64,000 nt of DNA, from the NCBI RefSeq assembly GCF_041080675.1, contig NZ_CP163520.1:5518001-5582000 (forward strand), written 5' to 3'. Origin of the DNA: Streptomyces sp. cg36 (GTDB taxonomy: Bacteria; Actinomycetota; Actinomycetes; Streptomycetales; Streptomycetaceae). The translations under genes and the position numbers were made by a program. The notes beneath the pieces were generated by a model that saw only the letters and a list, made by a program, of their open reading frames with translations, made no database searches and had not been told where the DNA came from. Positions 27,826 through 37,093 of the stretch are shown here, one piece after another; position 1 is the first letter of the stretch, and every line of letters begins with the position of its first letter.

Positions 27826-29544
27826 ATGGCCCAGCGCCCCTTTCTGCGTGAGACCGTCCGGCGCGGCGCGGCCCCCGCCGCCCTCGTCCTGCTGCTGACC
27901 ACCGCCCTCGCCGCGGCCTCCCTCGCCCTGCCCTGGGCCCTGGGCCGCACCCTCGACCTGCTGCTCGGCGACGACCGGGCCGCCGCCGGACCCTGGCTGG
28001 CGCTCTGCGCGACCCTCACCGGCGCCTGTGTCGTCCTGGGCGCCCTGGACGGCCTGGTCACCGCGACCGCCAACGCCCGCACCACCGCCCGGATACGGGA
28101 CCGGGTGCTGGGCCACGTCCTGGCCGCCGGGCCGCGCGCCGGACTCGCCGAGGGCGACCTGGTGGCCCGGCTCGTCGGCAACGCCGCCCAGGCCGGGCCC
28201 GTGCCCGCCACCCTCGCCGCGATCCTCGCCGCCGTGCTCACCCCGGTCGGCGGTCTGGTGGCGCTCGCCCTCACCGACGGATGGACCGCGCTGGCGCTGG
28301 TCGCCGGGCTGCCCCTGCTCGTCCTGCTCCTGAAGGTGTTCGTCCGGGCCTCCGGCGACATCAGCGCCGCCTATCTGCGCGCCCAGGGCGAGATCGCCGG
28401 ACGGCTCGCCGAGGCGGTGGAGGGCGCCCGCACCATCACCGCCGCCGGGACCGCCGAGCGCGACGCCGCCCGGATCCTCGCCCCGCTGCCCGAACTCTCC
28501 CGCCAGGGCCACCGCATGTGGGCGGTCACCGGCCGCTCCACCGCGCAGGCCGCCGCCCTGCTGCCGCTGCTCCAGCTCGTGGTGCTCGCGGTCGCCGGGC
28601 TGCGGCTCGCCGACGGCGCGCTCACCGTGGGCGGACTGCTCGCCGCCTGGCGGTACGCGGTGCTGGCCACCGGCACCGGAGTGCTGGTCGGGCTGCTCAA
28701 CTCCCTGGTGCGCGGGCGCACCGCCGCCGACCGGCTGGCCGAGGCGCTGGACGTGCCGGTCATGACGTACGGGAACCGCCGACTTCCGCACGGAGAAGGA
28801 GCGTTGGAGCTCCGCTCGGTCTCCTCGGGGCCGCTGAGCGACATCGACCTGTATGTGCCCGGCGGGGCGGTGGCCGCCGTCGTGGGGCGCTCCGGCTCCG
28901 GCAAGTCGGCGCTGGCCGCCGTCGCGGGGCGGCTCACCGACCCCGAGCGCGGCACGGTCCTGGTGGACGGCGTCCCCCTGCCCGAGCTGGCCCGGGACGC
29001 GCTGCGCCGCGAGGTCGGCCACGCCTTCGCCCGCCCGGCGCTGCTCGGCGGCACGGTCGGCGCCACCATCGCCTTCGGCGCGCACCGGCCCGGCCCCGAG
29101 GCGGTCGCGGAGGCGGCGCGGGCGGCCTGCGCCGACGACTTCGTCCGCAGGCTGCCGCTCGGGTACGCGACGGCGTGCGCCGAGGCGCCGATGTCCGGCG
29201 GGGAGGCCCAACGGCTCGGCCTGGCAAGGGCGTTCGCGCACTCCGGCAGGCTGCTGATCCTGGACGACGCCACCTCGAGCCTGGACTCGGCGACCGAGCT
29301 CAAGGTGGAGCGGGCCCTGCTGGAGGGGCGGACCCCGGGCACCCGGCTGATCGTCGCCCACCGGGTGCGCACGGCGGCCCGCGCCGATCTGGTGGTCTGG
29401 CTGGACGGCGGCCGGGTCCGGGCGCTCGCCCCGCACGCCGAACTGTGGCGCCTGCCCGAGTACCGCGCGGTGTTCGCGGAGGAGCCCGAGGCGCCGGAAG
29501 CGGCGCGGACGGCGCCGGACTCCCGGGAGCCGGGCGATGGTTGA
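27826..29544 (+). CDS. ramA: SapB ABC exporter subunit RamA
   Basis: 572 residues. An exporter-type transmembrane domain of six helices (about 15-300) is followed by an ATPase domain. The ATPase shows Walker A GRSGSGKS, signature MSGGEAQRLGLA, Walker B LLILDDATSSLD and H-loop IVAHRVRTA. With RamB it forms the heterodimer thought to export SapB. ATG 27826 follows CCGGAGG; an upstream in-frame ATG would run through the stem-loop and was not chosen. The end overlaps ramB by eight bases. Confidence 0.9.
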   Translation: MAQRPFLRETVRRGAAPAALVLLLTTALAAASLALPWALGRTLDLLLGDDRAAAGPWLALCATLTGACVVLGALDGLVTATANARTTARIRDRVLGHVLAAGPRAGLAEGDLVARLVGNAAQAGPVPATLAAILAAVLTPVGGLVALALTDGWTALALVAGLPLLVLLLKVFVRASGDISAAYLRAQGEIAGRLAEAVEGARTITAAGTAERDAARILAPLPELSRQGHRMWAVTGRSTAQAAALLPLLQLVVLAVAGLRLADGALTVGGLLAAWRYAVLATGTGVLVGLLNSLVRGRTAADRLAEALDVPVMTYGNRRLPHGEGALELRSVSSGPLSDIDLYVPGGAVAAVVGRSGSGKSALAAVAGRLTDPERGTVLVDGVPLPELARDALRREVGHAFARPALLGGTVGATIAFGAHRPGPEAVAEAARAACADDFVRRLPLGYATACAEAPMSGGEAQRLGLARAFAHSGRLLILDDATSSLDSATELKVERALLEGRTPGTRLIVAHRVRTAARADLVVWLDGGRVRALAPHAELWRLPEYRAVFAEEPEAPEAARTAPDSREPGDG

Positions 29545-31450
29545 GCGGCTGCTGCGGTTCGTGCGCCCCCGCCGGCGGGCGCTGCTGAGGCTCGCGCTGT
29601 GGTCCGCCCTGGAGGCGGGCGAGACGTTCCTGCTCGGCTACGCGCTCGCGCGGGCGCTCGACCGGGGCTTCCTCGCGGGCGACACCCGCGTCGGGCTCGG
29701 CTGGCTGGGGCTGGCGGCGGCGGGCGTGGTGGCCGGGGCGTACGGCACCGGGCGGGTGTACCGGGCGGTCGCCGCGCTGATCGAGCCGGTCCGCGACGAC
29801 CTGGTGCGCGGTGTGGTGCGCCGGGCGCTGCGGGAGCCGGACGGGGCGGCGCTGTCCCGGCTGACCCACCAGGTGGAGATCGCGCGCGACACGCTCGCGG
29901 GGCTGGTGATGGTCTCGCGCACCTTCGCCGTCACGGCGGTGGGCGCGCTGATCGGGCTGTTCTCGCTGGCGCCGGTGCTGCTGCCGGTGGTGGCGGTGCC
30001 GCTGGCCGCCGGGCTCGCCCTGTTCCTCGCCACCCTGCGCCCGCTCGCGCGGCGCCAGGAGGAGTTCCTGGCCGCCGACGAGGCGCTCGCCGCCGAACTC
30101 GGCCTGGTGGTGGGCGGGTTGCGGGACATCACGGCCGCCGGGGCGCAGGACCTGGTGGCGGACGGGGTGCGCGAACGCGTCGACGCCGAGTTCCGCGCCT
30201 CGCGGGCGCTGGCCCGCTGGGGCGTGCTGCGCACCCTCGCGGCGGGCGTCGGCGGCCGGGCCACCGTGGTGCTGCTGCTCGTGATGGCGCCCTGGCTGCT
30301 GGACCACGGGGTCACCGCGGGCGCGTTCGTGGGGGCGCTCGCCTATCTCACCCAGTCCCTGATCCCGGCCCTCCAGTCGCTGATGCAGGGCCTGGGCACC
30401 TCGGGGGCCCGGCTGTTCGTGGTGCTGCGGCGGCTGCGGGACCCGGGAGGACCGACACCGGCCCCGGACGCGGAGACGAGCACGGCGGCGCCCCCGGGCA
30501 TCGAGCCGGCCCCCGCCGCAGCCGCCGATGCGGGCCGGGTCCCCGTCGCAGACGCGGCCGTGGCCCCCGGCCCGCATCCGGCCGCCGCCCACGCGGGCCC
30601 GGCCCCCACCGGAGCCCCGGCCCCCGCCCCCGCGGTCCGGCTGCGCGGTGTCACCTTCGCGTACGGGCCCACCGCGGCCCCCGTGGTCGACGGGCTCGAC
30701 CTCGTCGTGCCGCACGGCGGGCACCTCGCGGTCGTCGGGCCGAGCGGGATCGGCAAGTCGACGCTGGCCGAACTGATGGCCGGGGTGCGGGTGCCGGGCG
30801 CCGGAGAAGTCGTGCGCGGGTGCGCCCGGGTGCTCGTACCGCAGCAGGCGTACGTCTTCACGGACAGCGTCCGCGCCAACCTCGGCCATCTGTGCCCGGG
30901 CGCACCGCCCGCCGACGACGTGCTGCTCGCGGCGTGCGAGGCGGTCGGCGCCCTCGCGCTGGTCGAGCGGCTCGGCGGGCTGGACGCGACGGTGGCCCCC
31001 GCCGAACTGTCGGCGGGGGAGCGGCAGTTGGTGGCGCTGGCCCGCGCGTACACCGCTCCGGCCCCGCTGGTGCTGCTCGACGAGGCGACCTGCCACCTCG
31101 ACCCGGCCGCCGAGGCGCGGGCCGAGCGCGCCTTCGCGCGGCGGCCCGGCACGACGCTGGTGGTGGTGGCGCACCGGACCGGTTCGGCGCGCCGGGCCGG
31201 CCGGGTGCTGGTGATGAACGGCACCGCAGTGGAGCACGGCACGCACGACGGTCTCCTCCAACGGTCCGCGTTCTACCGGGAGTTGACCGGATCACACCCA
31301 TCCCTCGCCCTGCGAGATGCGGATGGCGTCGACGCGGTTGCGCGCGCCGGTCTTGCGGGTGATCGCCGCCATGTAGTTGCGCACGGTCCCGTTGGACAGG
31401 TGCAGGCTGTGCGCGATGTCCGCGATGGAGGCGCCCTCGGCGGCGAGTGA
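29537..31450 (+). CDS. ramB: SapB ABC exporter subunit RamB
   Basis: 637 residues. A six-helix membrane domain (about 1-300) leads to a 70-residue Ala/Pro linker (about 310-375), then an ATPase domain with Walker A GPSGIGKST, signature LSAGERQLVALA and Walker B LVLLDEATCHLD. The usual family end comes at YRELTG, but here the frame runs about 50 codons further, antisense to the 3' end of ramR (159-base overlap). The tail is probably unconserved. It starts inside ramA, so the exporter subunits are coupled. Confidence 0.88.
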   Translation: MVERLLRFVRPRRRALLRLALWSALEAGETFLLGYALARALDRGFLAGDTRVGLGWLGLAAAGVVAGAYGTGRVYRAVAALIEPVRDDLVRGVVRRALREPDGAALSRLTHQVEIARDTLAGLVMVSRTFAVTAVGALIGLFSLAPVLLPVVAVPLAAGLALFLATLRPLARRQEEFLAADEALAAELGLVVGGLRDITAAGAQDLVADGVRERVDAEFRASRALARWGVLRTLAAGVGGRATVVLLLVMAPWLLDHGVTAGAFVGALAYLTQSLIPALQSLMQGLGTSGARLFVVLRRLRDPGGPTPAPDAETSTAAPPGIEPAPAAAADAGRVPVADAAVAPGPHPAAAHAGPAPTGAPAPAPAVRLRGVTFAYGPTAAPVVDGLDLVVPHGGHLAVVGPSGIGKSTLAELMAGVRVPGAGEVVRGCARVLVPQQAYVFTDSVRANLGHLCPGAPPADDVLLAACEAVGALALVERLGGLDATVAPAELSAGERQLVALARAYTAPAPLVLLDEATCHLDPAAEARAERAFARRPGTTLVVVAHRTGSARRAGRVLVMNGTAVEHGTHDGLLQRSAFYRELTGSHPSLALRDADGVDAVARAGLAGDRRHVVAHGPVGQVQAVRDVRDGGALGGE

Positions 31451-31900
31451 GAGCACGCTCAGTTCCCGGCGGGTCAGCGGCATCTCGGCCGCCCGCAGGA
31501 AGCCGCAGCCCAGCGAGTCGTCGACGGACCGCTGGCCTGCGGCGGCCCGTCTTATCGCGGAGACGAGGCGCTCCGGCGTGGCGTCCTTGTCGACATAGCC
31601 GAGCGCGTGCGCCTCCACGGCCTGGCGCAGCGGCCCGGGCCGGTTGGCGCTGGCGAGCACGACGAGCCGCGCACCCCGCGACCCGTTGTGCCGGCTCTGT
31701 AACTCTCCCAGCGGCGCTATTCCGTACGAGTCGGAACAGTCCAGGTCCACGGCGCACACATCCGGCCGCAGCACCCGCGCCCGGGCGGGTGCGCTGCGCC
31801 AGGGCGCGTGATGGACCTCGAGGCCGGGTTCCCGGCCCAGACGGTCGGCCAGCGCCGACCGCATCAGACATGCATCGTGCACGAGAAGTACCCGGATCAC
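31292..31900 (-). CDS. ramR: Orphan response regulator RamR
   Basis: 202 residues. An N-terminal receiver domain has phospho-acceptor Asp in VCAVDLD (about 52-54) and a conserved Lys in GYVDKDA. The usual acidic pair near residues 8-10 is reduced to HD (LLVHDACLM). The C-terminal LuxR/NarL helix-turn-helix is MPLTRRELSVLSLAAEG...LHLSNGTVRNYMAAITRKTGARNR. RamR activates the ram operon in Streptomyces. It is convergent to ramCSAB, as in the known ram cluster, with its last 53 codons overlapping the ramB end. Confidence 0.9.
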   Translation of the reverse strand: MIRVLLVHDACLMRSALADRLGREPGLEVHHAPWRSAPARARVLRPDVCAVDLDCSDSYGIAPLGELQSRHNGSRGARLVVLASANRPGPLRQAVEAHALGYVDKDATPERLVSAIRRAAAGQRSVDDSLGCGFLRAAEMPLTRRELSVLSLAAEGASIADIAHSLHLSNGTVRNYMAAITRKTGARNRVDAIRISQGEGWV

Positions 31901-32189
31901 GTTTCAGCCCCCTCCAGCTCCCCGCCTACCGGTTGCCTTCCTTCGGCACGCGAAACATTTCTATCCGCGGGCGGGGGGACGGGAAGCCGGATTATCGGCC
32001 ACGGGGTGGCACGGGGGCGCGCACGGCGCACGGGGTGGGCGCGGAGCGGTTGTGCCCGCCGCACGTGCGCGCCGGGCGCAGAACCGGCACCGTCGGCGGT
32101 CGTGCCCCCGGACCGGGCCGGTTTCGGCTCCCGTGCGGCGGCGCCGGGCGAGGGGAGAGGGCCGTGGGGCGTGGCGGGCCCCGCAACCC

Positions 32190-32831
32190 TCAGACCGCGG
32201 AGCCGTGCCGGGCCGTGGAGCCGTCCGGCGCCGTGAGGTCGATCAGCCGGCACACCGTCTCGATGTCGATCTTCACCTGGGCGATCGAGGCCCGCCCCGA
32301 CAGCCAGGTGATCAGGGCCGAGTGCCAGGTGTGCTCGATGACCCGGACCGCCGAGAGCTGCTGCGGAGTGGGGTGGTCCAGGCCCATCGCGTCCAGGATG
32401 ATCGCGGTGGTCTGCCGGGAGACGGTGTCCACCTCGGGGCTGACCGAGCGGTCGGCGAAGGTGAGGGCGCGCACCATCGCGTCGGCGAGGTGCGGCTCGC
32501 GCTGGAGCGCGCGGAAGGCCCGCATCAGCGTCTGGGCGACCCGGTCGGCGGCGCTCTCGCCGGACGGCGGGTGTTTGCGCAGGGTGCCGTGCAGGTGCTG
32601 GAGCTGGTCCTGCATGGTGGCGACCAGCAGATGGATCTTGGACGGGAAGTAGCGGTAGAGCGTGCCGAGCGCGACGCCCGCGGCCTCCGCCACCTCGCGC
32701 ATCTGGACCGCGTCGAAGCCGCCGCGGCTGGCCAGCTGGGCGCTGGCGTGCAGGATGCGGCGGCGCCGGGCCTCCTGGCGCTCGGTCAGAGCGGGGGACG
32801 CCGGAATGGCTGCTTTTGCTTCCGCGGTCAT
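32190..32831 (-). CDS. kstR: TetR-family steroid catabolism regulator KstR
   Basis: 213 residues. The TetR helix-turn-helix reads GGFDAVQMREVAEAAGVALG followed by TLYRYFPSKIHLLVATM, nearly identical to mycobacterial KstR in the same stretch. The ligand domain also keeps KstR features (MVRALTFADRSVSPEVD, HTWHSALITWLSGRAS). KstR represses cholesterol genes and is released by 3-oxo-cholestenoyl-type CoA thioesters. ATG 32831 begins the protein; the open frame extends 54 codons upstream without a ribosome site. Perfect KstR palindromes near several catabolic genes in this window support the call. Its own upstream region contains one (33007). Confidence 0.9.
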   Translation of the reverse strand: MTAEAKAAIPASPALTERQEARRRRILHASAQLASRGGFDAVQMREVAEAAGVALGTLYRYFPSKIHLLVATMQDQLQHLHGTLRKHPPSGESAADRVAQTLMRAFRALQREPHLADAMVRALTFADRSVSPEVDTVSRQTTAIILDAMGLDHPTPQQLSAVRVIEHTWHSALITWLSGRASIAQVKIDIETVCRLIDLTAPDGSTARHGSAV

Positions 32832-33006
32832 ATGTCCCGTTCCGTGGTCCGTTTCCCGGTGTTCCCCGTGCCGTCGGCGGCCCGTTTCCGGTGGCACAGC
32901 ATGGCAGGGGCTCCGGTGGTGGCGCGAATCACCTGATCCGGCCCTCACAGGGGTGCTACCTGCCGGTAGATTCGAAGCTCCTTGAGAGATCAAGAAGGAT
33001 CAAGTC

Positions 33007-33020
33007 TGGAACTTGTTCTA
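33007..33020. promoter_or_regulatory. KstR operator between kstR and the glycosyltransferase operon
   Basis: TGGAACTTGTTCTA fully satisfies TNNAACNNGTTNNA, 54 bases before the glycosyltransferase start and 176 bases before kstR. Just upstream lie CTTGAGAGATCAAG (32981-32994, inverted repeat) and a repeated ATCAAG. Confidence 0.72.
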
Positions 33021-33073
33021 GATTAGCGCGAGCGGTTACGCTCCGGCGAAACGCAGCGATGAAGGGGCCGCGA

Positions 33074-34399
33074 GTGACCGCAGAGGCCATGGAGGCAAGC
33101 CCCCGCGCAGGGGGGCGGGCCGGAGCGGGTGAAGGCCCGCTGCGGATCGCGCTCCTCACGTACAAGGGCAATCCGTTCTGCGGCGGCCAGGGCGTGTACG
33201 TGCGCCACCTCTCCCGCGAACTGGCCCGCCTGGGACACCGCGTCGAGGTCATCGGCGCCCAGCCGTACCCCGTCCTGGACGAGGGCGTGCCGCTCACCGA
33301 GCTCGCCAGCCTGGACCTGTACCGCTCGCCCGACCCGTTCCGCACGCCCAAGAAGGACGAGTACCGGGACTGGGTCGACGCCCTTGAGGTCGCCACCATG
33401 TGGACCGGCGGGTTCCCCGAGCCGCTGACCTTCTCGCTGCGGGCCCGGCGCCACCTCGCCGCCCGCCGGGGCGAGTTCGACGTCGTCCACGACAACCAGA
33501 CGCTCGGCTACGGCCTGCTCGGCGACCTCGGCGCCCCGCTCGTCACCACCATCCACCACCCCATCACGGTCGACCGGCAGCTGGAGCTGGACGCCGCCCA
33601 GGACTGGAAGCGCCGCTCCTCGGTGCGCCGCTGGTACGGGTTCACACGGATGCAGAAGCGCGTGGCGCGCAGGCTGCCGTCCGTGCTCACCGTCTCCGGC
33701 TCCTCCCAGCGCGAGATCGTCGAGCACCTCGGGGTGCGCGAGGACCGCATCCGCGTGGTGCACATCGGCGCCGACACCGACCTGTGGTCGCCGGACCCGT
33801 CGGTGGCCGAGGTGCCCGGCCGGATCGTCACCACCTCCAGCGCGGACGTACCGCTCAAGGGCCTGGTCTTCCTGGTCGAGGCGCTCGCCAAGGTGCGCGC
33901 CGAGCACCCCGAGGCGCATCTGGTCGTCGTCGGCAAGCGCGCCGAGGACGGCCCGGTCGCCCGGGCCATCGAGAAGTACGGGCTGGACGGCGCGGTCCGC
34001 TTCGTCAAGGGCATCAGCGACGCCGAGCTCGTCGACCTCGTACGGTCCGCGCAGATCAGCTGTGTGCCCTCGCTGTACGAGGGGTTCTCGCTGCCCGCCG
34101 CCGAGGCGATGGCGACGGGGACCCCGCTGGTCGCGACCACCGGCGGGGCCATCCCCGAGGTGGCCGGTCCCGACGGCGAGACGTGTCTGGCGGTGCCGCC
34201 GGGCGAACCGCAGGCGCTGGCCGCCGCGCTGGTACGCCTCCTCGGCGACCCGGAGCTGCGCGTACGGCTCGGAGCGGCCGGGCGGCAGCGGGTGCTCGAC
34301 CGGTTCACCTGGGCGCGGGCGGCCGAGGGCACCGCGGAGCTGTACCGCTCCGCGATCGCGGCGAAGGGCCGCTCCGCGGCCGGAAAGCGCCTTCCGTGA
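33074..34399 (+). CDS. GT-B family 4 glycosyltransferase
   Basis: About 441 residues with GT4 features. The N-terminal donor/acceptor site reads GNPFCGGQGVYVRHLSRELARLGH, and the GT1-type C-terminal domain shows VVHIGADTDLW, SLYEGFSLPAAEAMATGTPLVAT (EX7E-like) and GGAIPEV. It transfers a nucleotide-sugar residue to an unknown acceptor. The start GTG 33074 was taken because AAGGGG lies six bases before it; an ATG at 33059 has none. It heads an operon with a methyltransferase and an alpha/alpha-barrel protein, controlled from a promoter with a KstR site. Confidence 0.87.
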   Translation: MTAEAMEASPRAGGRAGAGEGPLRIALLTYKGNPFCGGQGVYVRHLSRELARLGHRVEVIGAQPYPVLDEGVPLTELASLDLYRSPDPFRTPKKDEYRDWVDALEVATMWTGGFPEPLTFSLRARRHLAARRGEFDVVHDNQTLGYGLLGDLGAPLVTTIHHPITVDRQLELDAAQDWKRRSSVRRWYGFTRMQKRVARRLPSVLTVSGSSQREIVEHLGVREDRIRVVHIGADTDLWSPDPSVAEVPGRIVTTSSADVPLKGLVFLVEALAKVRAEHPEAHLVVVGKRAEDGPVARAIEKYGLDGAVRFVKGISDAELVDLVRSAQISCVPSLYEGFSLPAAEAMATGTPLVATTGGAIPEVAGPDGETCLAVPPGEPQALAAALVRLLGDPELRVRLGAAGRQRVLDRFTWARAAEGTAELYRSAIAAKGRSAAGKRLP

Positions 34400-34577
34400 C
34401 CCGTTTCCGGCGGGCCCGCGACCGCTCCGCGGCCCCACCGGCGCGGCACCCCGAACCGCCGCGCCCGCAGCCCTCGCGCCGCTCCGCGCCCTGTGCCCCC
34501 GGCCGCTCCGCGGCCCCGTGGGGGTGCGCCCACCCCCACGCCCCCGCAAGCTACGACCCTCGCGAAAGCAGGCATCC

Positions 34578-35321
34578 GTGCTGACCGTCGACTTCTCCCG
34601 CTTCCCGCTCGCCCCGGGCGACCGCGTGCTCGACCTGGGCTGCGGCGCGGGGCGGCACGCCTTCGAGTGCTACCGGCGCGGTGCGCGGGTCGTGGCGCTC
34701 GACCAGAACGGCGAGGAGATCCGCGAGGTCGCCAAGTGGTTCGCGGCGATGAAGGAGGCCGGGGAGGCGCCCGAGGGGGCGACCGCCACGGCGATGGAGG
34801 GCGACGCGCTCAACCTGCCGTTCCCCGACGAGTCCTTCGACGTCGTGATCATCTCCGAGGTCATGGAGCACATCCCGGACGACAAGGGCGTGCTCGCCGA
34901 GATGGTCCGCGTCCTCAAGCCGGGCGGCCGGATCGCGGTCACCGTGCCGCGCTACGGGCCGGAGAAGGTCTGCTGGGCGCTGTCCGACGCCTACCACGAG
35001 GTCGAGGGCGGCCACATCCGCATCTACAAGGCGGACGAGCTGCTCGCCAAGATGCGCGAGGCGGGCCTCAAGCCGTACGGCCGGCACCACGCGCACGCGC
35101 TGCACTCGCCGTACTGGTGGCTCAAGTGCGCCTTCGGGGTCGACAACGACAAGGCGCTGCCGGTGCGGGCGTACCACAAGCTCCTGGTCTGGGACATCAT
35201 GAAGAAGCCGCTGGTCACGCGGCTCGCCGAGCAGGCGCTCAACCCGGTCGTGGGCAAGAGCTTCGTGGCGTACGCGACCAAGCCGCACCTGGTCCCGCTG
35301 GAAGGGGCCGACGCCAAGTGA
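34578..35321 (+). CDS. Class I SAM-dependent methyltransferase
   Basis: 247 residues, UbiE/COQ5-like. Motif I is VLDLGCGAGRHAFE; motif II reads LPFPDESFDVVIISEVMEHIPD; motif III is VLKPGGRIAVTVP. A tail of about 90 residues follows (HSPYWWLKCAFGVDN...). GTG 34578 fits the N-terminus (LTVDFSRFPLAPGDRVLDLG). It overlaps the following gene by four bases (GTGA). The substrate is unknown, presumably the glycosyltransferase product or the substrate of the next gene. Confidence 0.87.
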   Translation: MLTVDFSRFPLAPGDRVLDLGCGAGRHAFECYRRGARVVALDQNGEEIREVAKWFAAMKEAGEAPEGATATAMEGDALNLPFPDESFDVVIISEVMEHIPDDKGVLAEMVRVLKPGGRIAVTVPRYGPEKVCWALSDAYHEVEGGHIRIYKADELLAKMREAGLKPYGRHHAHALHSPYWWLKCAFGVDNDKALPVRAYHKLLVWDIMKKPLVTRLAEQALNPVVGKSFVAYATKPHLVPLEGADAK

Positions 35322-36391
35322 CCTCACCGGAGCGGACCGAACACCTGGTCCTGCCGGGGGTGCTCACCGCCGCGCAGGCCGCCGCCACGGTGGCCGGCAT
35401 CCTGGCCGTGCAGCGCGAGGACGGCGCCATACCGTGGTTCCGCGGCCACCACCTGGACCCGTGGGACCACACCGAGGCCGCCATGGCGCTGGACGCGGCG
35501 GGCGAGCACGCCGCCGCGGCGCGCGCCTACGAGTGGCTGGCCCGGCACCAGAACGACGACGGGTCCTGGTACGCGGCCTACCACGACGGCGACTTCGCGC
35601 GGATCACCGACCGGGGCCGGGAGACCAACTTCGTCGCGTACGTGGCGGTCGGCGTCTGGCACCACTACCTGGCCACCGGCGACGACACCTTCCTCGACCG
35701 GATGTGGCCGGTGGTGTACGCGGCGGTCGAGTTCGTGCTGCGGCTCCAGCAGCCCGGCGGGCAGATCGGCTGGAAGCGCGAGGAGGACGGCACGGCCGTC
35801 ACCGACGCCCTGCTGACCGGCAGCTCCTCCATCCACCAGGCGCTGCGGTGCGCGCTGGCCATCGCCGAGCAGCGCGAGGAGCCGCAGCCGGACTGGGAGC
35901 TGGCGACGGGCGCGCTGGCGCACGCGGTGGCCCGCCATCCCGAGCGCTTCCTGGACAAGTCCCGCTACTCGATGGACTGGTACTACCCGGTCCTCGGCGG
36001 CGCGGTGACCGGCGCGGCGGCCAAGGAGCGCATCGAGGAGCACTGGGACGCCTTCGTGGTGCCCGGGCTCGGGGTGCGCTGTGTGCTGCCGAACCCGTGG
36101 GTGACCGGCGGCGAGAGCTGTGAACTGGCGCTCGCGCTCTGGGTGATGGGCGAGTCGGACCGCGCCCTGGAGATCCTCCAGTCCATCCAGCACCTGCGGG
36201 CCGGGGACGGCCTGTACTGGACGGGCTACGTCTTCGAGGGCCACCGGGCGGTGTGGCCGGAGGAGCTCACCACGTGGACGGCGGGGTCCCTGCTTTTGGC
36301 GGTCGCGGCGCTGGGCGGCGACGAGGCGACGACGGCGGTGTTCGCCGGGGAGCGCCTGCCCCGGGGCCTCGCACCGGAGTGCTGCGGCTAG
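35318..36391 (+). CDS. Prenyltransferase/alpha-alpha-barrel-fold protein
   Basis: 357 residues of helical-barrel repeats: DGAIPWFRGHHLDPWDHTEAAMAL, WLARHQNDDGSWYAAY and GLYWTGYVFEGHRAVWPEELTTWTAGSLLLAV. The last resembles glycoside hydrolase 88/105 or squalene-cyclase-like barrels. DPWDHTEA and DDGSW are typical of this group. No signal peptide, so it acts in the cytoplasm. It is coupled to the methyltransferase (GTGA), completing the three-gene operon. Likely a hydrolase or cyclase acting on a glycosylated lipid; the exact function is not known. Confidence 0.7.
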   Translation: MTSPERTEHLVLPGVLTAAQAAATVAGILAVQREDGAIPWFRGHHLDPWDHTEAAMALDAAGEHAAAARAYEWLARHQNDDGSWYAAYHDGDFARITDRGRETNFVAYVAVGVWHHYLATGDDTFLDRMWPVVYAAVEFVLRLQQPGGQIGWKREEDGTAVTDALLTGSSSIHQALRCALAIAEQREEPQPDWELATGALAHAVARHPERFLDKSRYSMDWYYPVLGGAVTGAAAKERIEEHWDAFVVPGLGVRCVLPNPWVTGGESCELALALWVMGESDRALEILQSIQHLRAGDGLYWTGYVFEGHRAVWPEELTTWTAGSLLLAVAALGGDEATTAVFAGERLPRGLAPECCG

Positions 36392-36505
36392 GGTCCGGGG
36401 GGCGCGCAGCCGCGCCAGGGGACCCGAACGGCCCTGTCCGGGTCGCCGGGTGCCGCCGCACGGGTGACGCTGCCGGGGAGGCAGAAACCTACCCGGAGGT
36501 CCATC

Positions 36506-37078
36506 GTGCCCAGTACGCTCCCCTTCCGCCGCATAGTGGTGGCGGTCGTCCTGTCCTGCGCCGTCCTGGTCTCGACGACCGCCTGCGGAGGCGAAACCAA
36601 GAGCGCCCGCAACAGCCTGACCGCGGCCGAGGCCGCGATCTCCCCGTCGGCGACGGCCTCGGCCGAGCGCCAGCGGCTCGCCAAGACCCGGTTCGTCGCC
36701 AACGCGGGTCTCGCGGCGGGCGCCGCCTACCAGTGGATCGTGAAGCCGTTCAAGGCGGGCAAGTTCAAGAAGGGCACCAAGGGCCGGACGTTCGCCCTGG
36801 TCAAGGCCGGTCTGGCCGGAGCCTTCACCTACAACCGGCTGAAGGCGGCGGTGAACAACGCCAAGGGCGACCCGCTGCTCTCCAAGGCCGTCGCCCCCCT
36901 CGGCTCCGGCATCGAGTCGCTGAAGAACCTGGGCGGCAAGCTGCGCAAGGGCGACGCCACGGACGCGGACGTGAACATGTTCGAGAAGGTCATCGGCGGC
37001 GTCAAGGACGCGGGCAAGAGCGCGGGCGCCGAGGTCAAGGACCAGGTGCCGTCGGCCTCGCAGCTCAGCGGCGGCTGA
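36506..37078 (+). CDS. Putative lipoprotein, Lys-rich
   Basis: 190 residues from GTG 36506 (CGGAGG upstream). The signal peptide has a lipobox VSTTAC with lipidated Cys about residue 27. Beyond it is a basic, helical domain with AAYQWIVKPFKAGKFKKGTKGRT and later FEKVIGGVKDAGKSAG. Expected at the outer face of the membrane. No known domain is recognised. It ends 15 bases before the stop of the convergent F420 oxidoreductase. Confidence 0.7.
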   Translation: MPSTLPFRRIVVAVVLSCAVLVSTTACGGETKSARNSLTAAEAAISPSATASAERQRLAKTRFVANAGLAAGAAYQWIVKPFKAGKFKKGTKGRTFALVKAGLAGAFTYNRLKAAVNNAKGDPLLSKAVAPLGSGIESLKNLGGKLRKGDATDADVNMFEKVIGGVKDAGKSAGAEVKDQVPSASQLSGG

Positions 37079-37093
37079 CCGCCCGCGCGGGGC

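Noticed and set aside
35318-36391. Terpene or squalene cyclase
   Set aside because: Barrel repeats are present but no DXDD or DDXXD catalytic motif can be seen, so a cyclase activity is not claimed.
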